Shown here piece by piece: positions 38,148 through 46,017 of a stretch of 64,000 nt of DNA. The DNA is from Pseudonocardia alni (GTDB taxonomy: Bacteria > Actinomycetota > Actinomycetes > Mycobacteriales > Pseudonocardiaceae), in contig NZ_PHUJ01000003.1 in assembly GCF_002813375.1 (NCBI RefSeq), forward strand, positions 3,162,001 through 3,226,000. The letters run 5' to 3'. Within the stretch, counting starts at the first letter, position 1, and every line of letters starts with the position of its first letter. The notes beneath the pieces are model-generated. The model saw only the letters and a list, made by a program, of their open reading frames with translations. It did no database searches and was not told the DNA's origin. The translations under genes were made by a program, and so were the position numbers.

Positions 38148-38823
38148 GGTGGCCACTCCGGCGCCACGGGTCGGGACGGGGGGTGCGCGCGGGCACGCTC
38201 GCGCCGCGACCGCTGCCACCGCCGCGGGCACGGCGGAAACGGCTCCGGCGCGGCGCGCTGCCCGGCTCCGGCAGCGGCGGGACCACGCGCGCGGGTGCGG
38301 CGACCGGCGCCTCGAGCCCCGGGACCACCGTGGCGGTGGTGGCGGGCGTGTCCACGACGGCGTCCACGGTGACCGGCGGCCGCGTCCCCGCGGCGTCGAT
38401 CCGGGTGCGCTGCGCGGTGGACAGCGCGGGGGACCGGCCACCCGTCGACGGGACGCCGGGGTGGGCACGGGTGGTGTGGACGCGGACGTGACCCGCGCGG
38501 ACCGAGCCGCCCGCGGCCTTCCGGCCGGCCCGCGGCCCGGTCACCTCGGCCCAGAACTGGCCGAGGACCTGACCCAGCGGCCGCTCATAGTCGATCTTCT
38601 TGCCGAGCAGGCGGGTGATCGCGACGGTGCCGACGAGCGCCCAGGCCACGGAGAAGAAGTCCAGGCCGATACCGAGCCGGCGCTGGACGAACATGATCAG
38701 CATCATGACGAGGAGTCCGACGCCGTAGCTGACGTAGCGGGCACGCCAGGGGAAGGTGGCCCGCGGCGGCCCGAGCCAGACGGCGTCGACGCGGTAGACC
38801 TCGTCGTCCGTGCGAACGAGCAC
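38134..38823 (-). CDS. PrgI/SCO6880-like membrane protein of the T4SS-like operon
   Basis: A 229-residue protein. The N-terminal 90 residues carry two close membrane helices (YVSYGVGLLVMMLIMFVQRR and FFSVAWALVGTVAITRLLGK), the small VirB3/PrgI/TcpE-type subunit that partners VirB4. A basic, Pro/Arg-rich cytosolic tail of about 135 residues follows with no similarity I recognise. GTG 38823 begins three bases before the stop of the upstream small protein gene. The end overlaps the start of the ATPase gene, fitting stoichiometric coupling. Confidence 0.75.
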   Translation of the reverse strand: MLVRTDDEVYRVDAVWLGPPRATFPWRARYVSYGVGLLVMMLIMFVQRRLGIGLDFFSVAWALVGTVAITRLLGKKIDYERPLGQVLGQFWAEVTGPRAGRKAAGGSVRAGHVRVHTTRAHPGVPSTGGRSPALSTAQRTRIDAAGTRPPVTVDAVVDTPATTATVVPGLEAPVAAPARVVPPLPEPGSAPRRSRFRRARGGGSGRGASVPARTPRPDPWRRSGHRGRT

Positions 38824-38826
38824 GGA

Positions 38827-39105
38827 TCAGCCCGGGGTCACGAGCAGGTTGGCCAGCGCCTGTCCGATGGCCGGACCGCTGCCGGTCACGGCGATGCCCA
38901 GTGCGATCAGACCCACCAGCAGCCCGATGCTGCGCCGGGCCACGCCGGCGTTGTCACCACGACCACCGATCCACAGCAGGATGACGGCGATCGCGAGCAG
39001 GATCAGCGGCACGATGTTGTTCGTGATCCAGTCGCGGAGGTTGACCGTGGTCAGCTGTCCGCCCTGGGCGAGTACCAGCTGGATCGCCTCGTACGAGGTC
39101 TTCAC
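38827..39105 (-). CDS. Small two-helix membrane protein (TcpD/VirB2-like)
   Basis: A 92-residue protein starting GTG 39105 with AGGAGG upstream. It has an N-terminal amphipathic part (MKTSYEAIQLVLAQGGQ) and two membrane helices (NIVPLILLAIAVILLWIG and SIGLLVGLIALGIAVTG). Pilin-like or TcpD-like small membrane subunits of this size open many Gram-positive T4SS operons. First gene of the six-gene operon. Confidence 0.7.
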   Translation of the reverse strand: MKTSYEAIQLVLAQGGQLTTVNLRDWITNNIVPLILLAIAVILLWIGGRGDNAGVARRSIGLLVGLIALGIAVTGSGPAIGQALANLLVTPG

Positions 39106-39617
39106 AGCTCCTCCTTGCGGCAGTCCGCTTGTCCCGGTCGCTCCCGCAGGCGAGTAGACCACGAGACCCGTCCGGGATCCTAGGGGCTGAGCCACCCGGC
39201 CCACGGGTGCGCCACGCTGCGCGATCGGGTCGACACGGTCGGACCAGCGCCGATCGGGCGTGACTCGTGTCTCCCCGCAGGACCGCCCCCGGTCCGAGAT
39301 GTCATGGTCGTACTTGGCTACTGTTCGGTAACAAGCATGACCCGACCATGACGGGGTCGGGCGACCCCAGGCCGGGCGCACTACCCTTCGCCCGACCGTC
39401 GTCGCACCCCACCACACCAGTGCGGCGACGAGGTCCGAGGAGGCACTGCGATGGAGAGGCCCGCCCGGTCCCGGCGGCACGGTACTCCGTGCGCGGCCGA
39501 CCGCGCCCCCGCCGACGCGCGCCCCCGGACCGGTTCATCGTTTCCCGTCCCGATCCGTCACGGCAGCACCACGCTCCGGCAGGGACCGCTGGGTGTTCAA
39601 CAGGGAGGTTCCTCCAG
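39106..39617. promoter_or_regulatory. Divergent 512-base control region with nested dyads
   Basis: No convincing gene lies between the T4SS-like operon and the Fe-S protein gene. At 39301-39310 and 39343-39352 GTCATGGTCG and CGACCATGAC form a perfect 10-bp inverted repeat. Nested inside is TACTGTTCGGTA (39319-39330), a near-perfect TACYG-TT-CRGTA palindrome. The centres nearly coincide (39326.5 and 39324.5), as expected for a dimeric repressor site, TetR-like in style. GGAGG precedes ATG 39618. Confidence 0.45.
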
Positions 39618-42086
39618 ATGACCTGGGTGCAGTACACGCTCGGCATCGTCACCGTGCTGTCGGCGATCGTCGCCGTGGCCCTCGTCGCGATGACCGTGAC
39701 CCGGATGGTGAAGATCATCCGGCTCGGTGAGTCCGACCCGACGCGCACCGGCCCGTTCGGGCCGCGGTTCGCGACGATGCTCAAGGAGACCCTGGGTCAC
39801 ACCAGGATGCTCAAGTGGACCAAGGTGGGCATCGTCCACTGGCTGGTCATGGTCGGCTTCGGCGGCCTGTTCCTGGCGCTGGTCGAGGCCTTCGTCGAGG
39901 TCTGGAACCCGACCTTCCACCTGCCGCTGATCGGGCAGTGGTCGGTGTACTCGCTGTTCGTCGAGATCCTCGGCGTCGGCACGGTCGTCGGCATCGCCGC
40001 GCTGATCGTCATCCGCCAGGCGAACAACCCGAACCGGCAGGGCCGGATGTCGCGGTTCTACGGCTCGAACATGGGCCGCGCCTACTTCGTCGAGGCGATC
40101 GTGTTCCTCGAGGGGCTGGGCATCCTGGTGGTGCGCGGCGCGAAGATCTCCCTGGGCGCGTTCGACGTGCCGGTCTGGTCCGCCCCCGTCTCCTACGCGC
40201 TGTCCGCGGTCCTGCCCGCCTCGACCACGCTGGTCACCGTCTTCGCCGCGGTGAAGGTGCTGTCCGCGACGGTCTGGCTGATCGTCATCGCGCTCACCCC
40301 GACGATGGGTGTGGCCTGGCACCGGTTCACCGCGTTCCCGAACATCTACTTCAAGCGCAACGACGACGGCTACAAGGCCCTCGGCGCGACCCGGCCGATG
40401 ATGTCGAACGGCAAGCCGCTGGACCTGGAGGAGGCCGACCCCGACACCGACACCTTCGGCGTCGGCAAGGTCGAGGATTTTACCTGGAAGGGCCTGCTCG
40501 ACTTCACCACCTGCACCGAGTGCGGGCGCTGCCAGTCGCAGTGCCCGGCCTGGAACACCGAGAAGCCGCTGTCGCCGAAGCTGCTGGTCAACGCCCTGCG
40601 CGACCACGCCTACGAGAAGGCCCCCTACCTGCTCGCCGGCGGCAGCCGCGACATGGCGGGCGACGAGGTCGGCATCACCGGCGAGGGCGCCGAGGAGCGG
40701 CTCAAGGCCATCCCGGTCGACGCCCTGGAGGCCGCGGGCCGGCCGCTGGTCGGCGGTGAGGACGTCCTCGGAGTCATCGACCCCGACATCCTGTGGTCCT
40801 GCACCACCTGCGGCGCGTGCGTCGAGCAGTGCCCGGTCGACATCGAGCACGTCGACCACATCATCGACATGCGCCGCTACCAGGTCCTCATCGAGACCGA
40901 GTTCCCCACCGAGCTCAACTCGCTGTTCAAGAACCTGGAGAACAAGGGCAACCCCTGGGGCCAGAACGCCAAGGACCGCCTCGAGTGGACCAAGGGCCTC
41001 GACTTCGAGGTCCCGGTCGTCGAGAGCGAGCTGGACGCCGAGACCGAGTACTTGTTCTGGATCGGCTGCGCCGGCGCGTTCGACGACGGCCAGAAGAAGA
41101 CCGTCCGGGCCACCGCGGAGCTGCTGCACCGCGCCGGGGTGAACTTCGCCGTCCTCGGCTCGGGGGAGACCTGCACCGGTGACCCCGCGCGCCGCTCGGG
41201 CAACGAGTTCGTGTTCCAGATGCTCGCCCAGCAGAACGTCGAGACCCTCAACACCGTGTTCGAGGGCCGCGAGGCCGGCACCCGCAAGATCGTCACGACC
41301 TGCCCGCACTGCCTCAACACCCTGGGCCGGGAGTACCCCCAGCTCGACGGGCACTACGAGGTCGTGCACCACACCCAGCTGCTCAACAAGCTGGTGCGGG
41401 ACAAGAAGCTGGTCCCGGTGTCGGCCCCGGCGGGCGAGGAGACCGGCCCGGTCACCTACCACGACCCCTGCTACCTCGGGCGGCACAACGAGGTCTACGA
41501 GGAGCCCCGCGCGCTGATCAACGCGACCGGAGCGGCCGGAACGACCACGCTCACCGAGATGCCGCGGCACGGCGACCGGTCGATGTGCTGCGGTGCCGGT
41601 GGCGCCCGGATGTGGATGGAGGAGCGCATCGGCAAGCGCATCAACTTCACCCGCGCCGAGGAGGCCGCCGAGACCCTCACCGAGGCCGGTGGCGGCTCGG
41701 AGCCGTCCGGCACGCTGGCGGTCGGCTGCCCGTTCTGCCGCACGATGATGACCGACGGCGTGAACCAGACCGCCGGTGAGGCCGTTCAGGTCCAGGACGT
41801 CTCGCAGATGCTGCTCGCCGCGGTGAAGCGGGGCGACCCGGCCCCGGAGCCCGTCGCGGCCGAGACCACCGCCGAGGAGGCGCCGACGACCGAGACCCCG
41901 GCCGTCGCCACTCCGGAGACCGAGGTGGCCGAGGAGTCGGCGAAGCAGGACCCGGCCACCCCGGCCGGGTCGGACGGTGCGTCGAGCACCGGCACCCCGG
42001 CGTCGTCGGGGAACGGGAGCGGCAACGGCTCGACCAACGGGTCGTCGCCGGAGCAGGCCGAGCAACAGCGCTCGAACGAGAACTGA
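39618..42086 (+). CDS. Heterodisulfide-reductase-related Fe-S protein (Rv0338c-like)
   Basis: An 822-residue membrane iron-sulfur oxidoreductase. The N-terminal 260 residues contain about six helices resembling the nitrate reductase gamma/HdrE cytochrome b unit. Two [4Fe-4S] motifs follow (CTECGRCQSQCP and CTTCGACVEQCP), then two CCG domains (CPHCLNTLGREYP, HDPCYLGRHNEVYE, CCGAGGARMW). The last 100 residues are an acidic Ser/Thr/Gly-rich tail. Its M. tuberculosis counterpart is essential and of unclear function, probably passing electrons to or from the quinone pool. ATG 39618 has GGAGG ten bases upstream. Confidence 0.92.
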   Translation: MTWVQYTLGIVTVLSAIVAVALVAMTVTRMVKIIRLGESDPTRTGPFGPRFATMLKETLGHTRMLKWTKVGIVHWLVMVGFGGLFLALVEAFVEVWNPTFHLPLIGQWSVYSLFVEILGVGTVVGIAALIVIRQANNPNRQGRMSRFYGSNMGRAYFVEAIVFLEGLGILVVRGAKISLGAFDVPVWSAPVSYALSAVLPASTTLVTVFAAVKVLSATVWLIVIALTPTMGVAWHRFTAFPNIYFKRNDDGYKALGATRPMMSNGKPLDLEEADPDTDTFGVGKVEDFTWKGLLDFTTCTECGRCQSQCPAWNTEKPLSPKLLVNALRDHAYEKAPYLLAGGSRDMAGDEVGITGEGAEERLKAIPVDALEAAGRPLVGGEDVLGVIDPDILWSCTTCGACVEQCPVDIEHVDHIIDMRRYQVLIETEFPTELNSLFKNLENKGNPWGQNAKDRLEWTKGLDFEVPVVESELDAETEYLFWIGCAGAFDDGQKKTVRATAELLHRAGVNFAVLGSGETCTGDPARRSGNEFVFQMLAQQNVETLNTVFEGREAGTRKIVTTCPHCLNTLGREYPQLDGHYEVVHHTQLLNKLVRDKKLVPVSAPAGEETGPVTYHDPCYLGRHNEVYEEPRALINATGAAGTTTLTEMPRHGDRSMCCGAGGARMWMEERIGKRINFTRAEEAAETLTEAGGGSEPSGTLAVGCPFCRTMMTDGVNQTAGEAVQVQDVSQMLLAAVKRGDPAPEPVAAETTAEEAPTTETPAVATPETEVAEESAKQDPATPAGSDGASSTGTPASSGNGSGNGSTNGSSPEQAEQQRSNEN

Positions 42087-42098
42087 CCGCACGCACGC

Positions 42099-42136
42099 AC
42101 GACGGCCGGGCACCCCGCGGGGTGCCCGGCCGTCGT
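42099..42136. terminator. Perfect 18-bp bidirectional terminator
   Basis: Arms 42099-42116 and 42119-42136 are perfectly complementary with only two unpaired bases between them, between the convergent Fe-S protein and 385-codon membrane-protein genes. Confidence 0.85.
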
Positions 42137-42150
42137 CGTGGGAACGGGGG

Positions 42151-43308
42151 TCAGCAGGGGGTGAAGGAGCTGACCTGGAACGTCGACGGCGTGGTCCGGG
42201 TGAGCACGACCCGGCCCAGCTGCGGCGCGGCGGCCCCCCAGGCGGAGCGGCAGGCGTCGACGGTGGTGGTGGCGCCGACCGCCACCTCCGGGTCCGGACG
42301 CCGGTCCGGGACGGTGACCTGTGCCCCGGCGGGCATCCGCCCGTGCAGGACGGCGACGGCGTCCTCGCAGCCCGCCGCACCCGTCGCGGCGCGGAGCTGG
42401 TCGAGCGCGGCGGGTTGGACGAGCCGGCAGACGCGGGCCGGGTTCGGCGAGGCGACCCCGGTGTCCAGCGAGACGAGCGCGAGCTGCGGGCGGGCGACGC
42501 CGAGGTCGGTGCGGAACTGCGCGCCGGCCTGCGCGTCGACGCGGGCCTGGTCCTGCCGGATCTCGGCCGAGCGGAACGAGTAGCCGACCCCGGACACCAC
42601 CAGGAGCACCACGCCGGCGGCGAGCACCGTCCAGCGCGGCAGCAGCAGCGCTCCGGCGACGATCACCCCCACCGACAGGGCCAGCGCCCACGCCCACGGG
42701 TTCTCCCGGGTGCCGTTCACCAGGGCCGCGACGAGCACGACCCCGGCGACGTGCGGTGCCCACCCCTGAAGCAGCCGGTCCAGCCGCAGCAGGGCCAGCA
42801 GGACCAGGGTGCCGAACCCGAGGCCGACCGGGACCCACCAGCGGCCCGGGTCGTCGAGGAAGGGCAGGAGCAGGATCGCGGCACCCGCGAGACCGAGCGC
42901 GGTGGCACCGCGGACGGTGCGGGGGCGCAGGCGGCGCCACGGGGCCCAGGGGTCCCGGTCCGCCGTCCCGCGGTCCGCCTGTGGCGGGTCCGCGGGGGCG
43001 GGTGCGGGCCGGCGGGTGAGGGCGCGTGAGCCGGGGTCGGGTTCCGGGGGGGCCACGGGGGACACGACGAGCTCGGTACCGGGGTCCGGCGGGGTGGCGG
43101 GCTCGGAACGGCCCGTGCCCTCACCGGCCGCGGTCTCGCCGGCGGCGCCGGGCGCGGGTGTGCCGGAGGCGGGGACGCCACGCCCGATCGGGTCGGGAGC
43201 GGCGTCGTCGTACCGGGGCGGGGTGGCGCGGCGGACGCCGCGGTCGGGGCGGCCACTCCGACGGCGGCCGGTGGCCCACGGGTCCGGGGAGCTGCGGTCG
43301 GCGTCCAT
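42151..43308 (-). CDS. Hypothetical multi-helix membrane protein with exported C-terminal domain
   Basis: A 385-residue protein. The first 140 residues are polar, Pro/Ala-rich and probably cytosolic. Four or five helices follow (ATALGLAGAAILLLPFL, WWVPVGLGFGTLVLLALL, WALALSVGVIVAGALLL, VLAAGVVLLVVSGVGYSF). The last 130 residues form a folded outside domain with three Cys (ARVCRLVQ, GCEDAVAVLHGRMP, TTTVDACRSAW). No family recognised. ATG 43308 is preceded by TACCCT, a possible leaderless signal. Confidence 0.65.
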   Translation of the reverse strand: MDADRSSPDPWATGRRRSGRPDRGVRRATPPRYDDAAPDPIGRGVPASGTPAPGAAGETAAGEGTGRSEPATPPDPGTELVVSPVAPPEPDPGSRALTRRPAPAPADPPQADRGTADRDPWAPWRRLRPRTVRGATALGLAGAAILLLPFLDDPGRWWVPVGLGFGTLVLLALLRLDRLLQGWAPHVAGVVLVAALVNGTRENPWAWALALSVGVIVAGALLLPRWTVLAAGVVLLVVSGVGYSFRSAEIRQDQARVDAQAGAQFRTDLGVARPQLALVSLDTGVASPNPARVCRLVQPAALDQLRAATGAAGCEDAVAVLHGRMPAGAQVTVPDRRPDPEVAVGATTTVDACRSAWGAAAPQLGRVVLTRTTPSTFQVSSFTPC

Positions 43309-43354
43309 CACCGCCCAGGGTAGCGACGCCGTCACCCCCGACGGCGCGACGAGC

Positions 43355-43939
43355 TCAGGCCCGCCGGGTGTCGGTGCGGTGGAAGTTGCGGAACGCGCGC
43401 GACGGCGTCGGGCCCCGCTGCCCCTGGTAGCGCGACCCGACGCCCTCGGTGCCGTAGGGCCGTTCGGCCGGACTGGACAGCCGGAAGAGGCACAGCTGCC
43501 CGATCTTCATCCCCGGCCACAGGGTGATCGGCAGGTTCGCCACGTTGGACAGCTCGAGGGTGATGTGGCCGGTGAAGCCCGGATCGATGAACCCGGCGGT
43601 GGAGTGGGTCAGCAGACCCAGACGGCCGAGCGAACTCTTGCCCTCCAGGCGTCCGGCCAGGTCGTCGGGCAGCCCGACGCGCTCGAACGTGGAGCCCAGC
43701 ACGAACTCGCCGGGGTGCAGCACGAACGACTCGCCGTCCGGCGTCTCCACCGGGGTCGTCAGCTCGTCCTGCTGCTGTGCGGGGTCGATGTGGGTGTAGC
43801 GCGAGTTCTGGAAGACGCGGAAGTACCGGTCCAGCCGGACGTCGACACTGGACGGCTGGAGCATCTCGACGTCCCACGGGTCGAGCACGAGCCGGCCGGA
43901 GTCGATGTCCTTGCGCAGGTCACCGTCGGAGAGCAGCAC
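43355..43939 (-). CDS. dcd: dCTP deaminase (possibly bifunctional DCD-DUT)
   Basis: A 194-residue trimeric enzyme converting dCTP to dUTP; actinobacterial forms also hydrolyse dUTP to dUMP. Signature parts are [36 protein letters not shown], the active site [20 protein letters not shown] and the C-terminal [20 protein letters not shown]. Length is exactly normal. The start is GTG 43939. M. tuberculosis dcd (Rv0321) lies in the same broad chromosomal neighbourhood. Confidence 0.97.
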   Translation of the reverse strand: MLLSDGDLRKDIDSGRLVLDPWDVEMLQPSSVDVRLDRYFRVFQNSRYTHIDPAQQQDELTTPVETPDGESFVLHPGEFVLGSTFERVGLPDDLAGRLEGKSSLGRLGLLTHSTAGFIDPGFTGHITLELSNVANLPITLWPGMKIGQLCLFRLSSPAERPYGTEGVGSRYQGQRGPTPSRAFRNFHRTDTRRA

Positions 43940-43965
43940 GCCGACACCCTATCCAGGGCCCCCGG

Positions 43966-45147
43966 TCACGCCTCGGAGGACTCCTCGGAGTCCGACTCCA
44001 CCTCACCGGGGCTGTGCCGGCCGCCGCCGCCGAGGTCGTCGGGCAGCTGCGGCGAGCGGGTCAGCCCGAACATCCAGGCGACGGCCTGCTCTGCGCGGGC
44101 GGCCTCGAACCCGTCCGACGCGGCGGCGCGGCGCCCGTGGTCGCCGTCGAGCACCTGCGCCACGGCGGCGGCCGCGTCGTGCGCGGCGATGCTGCGGATC
44201 GAGTCGCCGGGCTGCGGCACGTTCGGCCCGTCGACCAGGACCGCGAGGGTACCGAGACCCGGTGCGTCGACGACGAGCTCGTGGTCGTCGCTGACCAGGA
44301 CGGTCGCCGCGGTGAGCACGGCCAGCTGGTCGGGCAGCGCCGGCTCGGCCACGACCGTCACCCGCGGGTGGGTCCCGAGCGACTGCGCCGCCTCCCCCGC
44401 GGCGAGTGCGCCGAACAGCACGATCTCGATCCGCGGGTACCGCTCCAGCAGGTCCGCGATCCCACGCAGGACCGGCGACGACGAGGCCCTCGCCAGGTCG
44501 ACGACGATCAGCCTGCGGTGCTGGTCGTGCATCCGCTCCAGCGCGTCGACACAGCCCTGGTGCCGGGGGCCGGGCAGCGAGTTGATCGTGTCGCCGATCG
44601 TCAGCACGTTCGGGCCGAGCGGACTGCCCAGCGCGGAGCCGCTGGTGGTGAGGAACAGCGACGCGAGCTGGCCGATGACCCGCCGGTGCGCCTCCTGCGG
44701 GAACGGGCACAACAGGTCGTCGGTACCCATGCCGGCCTGCATGTGCACGATCGGGATCCGCCGCCAGAACGCGACCGTCGCCGCGACCTCGGCCGCCAGC
44801 CCACCACCGTGCACCAGCACCGCGGACGGGTCCTGGTCGACGAGCAGCTGGTCGAGCCGGGTGAACAGCGCTGCGGCGACGTCGGCCATGCCGGGCCCGG
44901 TCTCCAGCGGCAGCAGGATCGTGATGTCGGTGGGGACACCGAGTGCCTCGAACGCCTCGTGGACGGACATCGGGTCCGGCCCGGTGGCGACGGTGATCCC
45001 ACGGATGCGGTCCGCTGCCGCGACGGCCCCGGCGACCGGGGCGAGCCGGGCGACCTCGGGACGGCTGCCGGCGATGAGCAGGACGTCGTGCTCGTGGTCC
45101 GGGGGGAACCCGGACACGTCGCCCGACGTCGGGTCGAACACCGTCAT
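43966..45147 (-). CDS. UDP-GlcNAc 2-epimerase-like protein lacking signature motifs
   Basis: A 393-residue protein with the GT-B layout of WecB-type epimerases: HDVLLIAGSRPEVARLAPVA at the N-terminus, AFWRRIPIVHMQAGMGTDDL and FPQEAHRRVIGQLASLFLTT matching the glycan-binding region, and IGDTINSL. The usual QGDTTS loop is VHGGGLAAE, and the C-terminal TDSGGIQEE segment is replaced by VSDDHELVVDAPGLGTLAVL. Loss of these acidic catalytic and UDP-binding residues argues against normal epimerase activity. The tail is acidic. ATG 45147. It may be a regulatory or altered-specificity paralogue. Confidence 0.75.
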   Translation of the reverse strand: MTVFDPTSGDVSGFPPDHEHDVLLIAGSRPEVARLAPVAGAVAAADRIRGITVATGPDPMSVHEAFEALGVPTDITILLPLETGPGMADVAAALFTRLDQLLVDQDPSAVLVHGGGLAAEVAATVAFWRRIPIVHMQAGMGTDDLLCPFPQEAHRRVIGQLASLFLTTSGSALGSPLGPNVLTIGDTINSLPGPRHQGCVDALERMHDQHRRLIVVDLARASSSPVLRGIADLLERYPRIEIVLFGALAAGEAAQSLGTHPRVTVVAEPALPDQLAVLTAATVLVSDDHELVVDAPGLGTLAVLVDGPNVPQPGDSIRSIAAHDAAAAVAQVLDGDHGRRAAASDGFEAARAEQAVAWMFGLTRSPQLPDDLGGGGRHSPGEVESDSEESSEA

Positions 45148-45266
45148 CGCAGTCGCCTTCCGGCCGAGGTCTGACCGACGGTGACGAGTGTGCGCGGACC
45201 GGGCGGCCGGGTCGAGACACGCGCGCCCGGTGGTCGGATCGTGCGACGACCGGGCAGGGGAGGTCC

Positions 45267-45297
45267 GTGACAGGTACGCGGATCGTGGTGCTAGGGT
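45267..45297 (+). promoter_or_regulatory. Probable promoter of tRNA-Gly
   Basis: GTGACA (45267-45272) and TAGGGT (45292-45297), spaced 19 bases, precede the tRNA by 13 bases. Spacing is long but acceptable for a housekeeping promoter of a stable RNA. Confidence 0.45.
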
Positions 45298-45310
45298 GAT
45301 CTCACGCCAT

Positions 45311-45381
45311 GCGGATGTAGTTCAATGGTAGAACATCAGCTTCCCAAGCTGAATACGCGGGTTCGATTCCCGTCATCCGCT
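45311..45381 (+). tRNA. tRNA-Gly (anticodon CCC)
   Basis: A cloverleaf is evident. The acceptor stem GCGGATG pairs with CATCCGC; the D arm is GTTC/GAAC; the anticodon stem TCAGC/GCTGA encloses TTCCCAA, giving anticodon CCC; the T arm is CGGGT-TCGATTC-CCG with one end mismatch. The discriminator base is T and CCA is not encoded. The CCC anticodon reads GGG codons. Confidence 0.95.
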
Positions 45382-45388
45382 CAGAACA

Positions 45389-45436
45389 CGAAGGCCCAGG
45401 TCAGCGGCAGGTTTCCCGCCCGAGCCTGGGCCTTCG
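45389..45436 (+). terminator. Terminator hairpin of tRNA-Gly
   Basis: Arms 45389-45400 and 45425-45436 (CGAAGGCCCAGG/CCTGGGCCTTCG) pair perfectly over 12 bp around a 24-base loop, eight bases downstream of the tRNA. Confidence 0.75.
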
Positions 45437-45519
45437 TCGTCTCCGGGAACAGTCCCTCGTGCCATTCCGTGCGACGACGGTCCGCGACCGGTGGCGCGTG
45501 GCAGTCGCCGTGCGGCCTC

Positions 45520-45584
45520 ATGATCACCGTTTGTGGAGCGCGGGGGCCGTGGAGTGCACTCCGGACTCCACAACCGGTGATCAT
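45520..45584. repeat. Long imperfect palindrome (19-bp arms)
   Basis: Arms 45520-45538 and 45566-45584 pair at 18 of 19 positions (ATGATCACCGTTTGTGGAG / CTCCACAACCGGTGATCAT). The 27-base interior contains a second palindrome (GGAGTGCACTCC). It stands between tRNA-Gly and the convergent small membrane protein gene. Like the 3752-3795 element it opens with TGATCAC/GATCAGC, so the two may belong to one dispersed palindrome family. It could double as terminator of the minus-strand gene. Confidence 0.7.
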
Positions 45585-45588
45585 GGAG

Positions 45589-45963
45589 TCAGAGCGCGGG
45601 CGGTACGTCCCGGCGGGCGGCCCACCAGGTCGCGACCCCGGCCCCGGTGAGCAACGGGACGAGCACCAGCACCGCGGGGCCGGCGAACACCGCGACCACG
45701 CCCAGCGCGATCGCCGCGGTCCCCGCGCCGAGGCCGCTGGCCACGGCCAGCGCCGTCGCCCGCTCGCCGATCGGCTCCCCGGCCACCCAGGACAGCGTGC
45801 GGGCCACCCCGGCGACGACCACCGCCAGCACGATCCCCACGACCACCGCGGCAGGTGGCAGCGCAGCACCCGCCGCGAGCACGACCGGGATCGCGAGCGC
45901 GGTGAGGACGGCGGACAGCAGGGCACGCAGGGACCGCCGCAGCGGCGGTACGGGGGGTGTCAC
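45589..45963 (-). CDS. Small four-helix membrane protein
   Basis: A 124-residue, very hydrophobic protein with about four helices (LLSAVLTALAIPVVLAAGAA, AAVVVGIVLAVVVAGVA, ATALAVASGLGAGTAAIALG, AGPAVLVLVPLLTGAGVA) and a short loop with GEPIGERA. The start is GTG 45963. It is followed, after four bases, by the 45520-45584 palindrome. No family recognised. Confidence 0.65.
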   Translation of the reverse strand: MTPPVPPLRRSLRALLSAVLTALAIPVVLAAGAALPPAAVVVGIVLAVVVAGVARTLSWVAGEPIGERATALAVASGLGAGTAAIALGVVAVFAGPAVLVLVPLLTGAGVATWWAARRDVPPAL

Positions 45964-46017
45964 GTCTCCCTATTGTGCAGGGTCTGACCTGCGGTTTCGA
46001 TGTAACCTGCGCGACCC

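Noticed and set aside
31507-39105. T4SS-like operon as a complete integrative conjugative element.
   Set aside because: No relaxase, coupling protein, integrase, excisionase, replication gene or flanking direct repeat is visible.
45311-45381. tRNA-Gly as an integration site of a mobile element.
   Set aside because: No integrase, no duplicated tRNA 3' end and no mobility genes nearby; the terminator follows directly.
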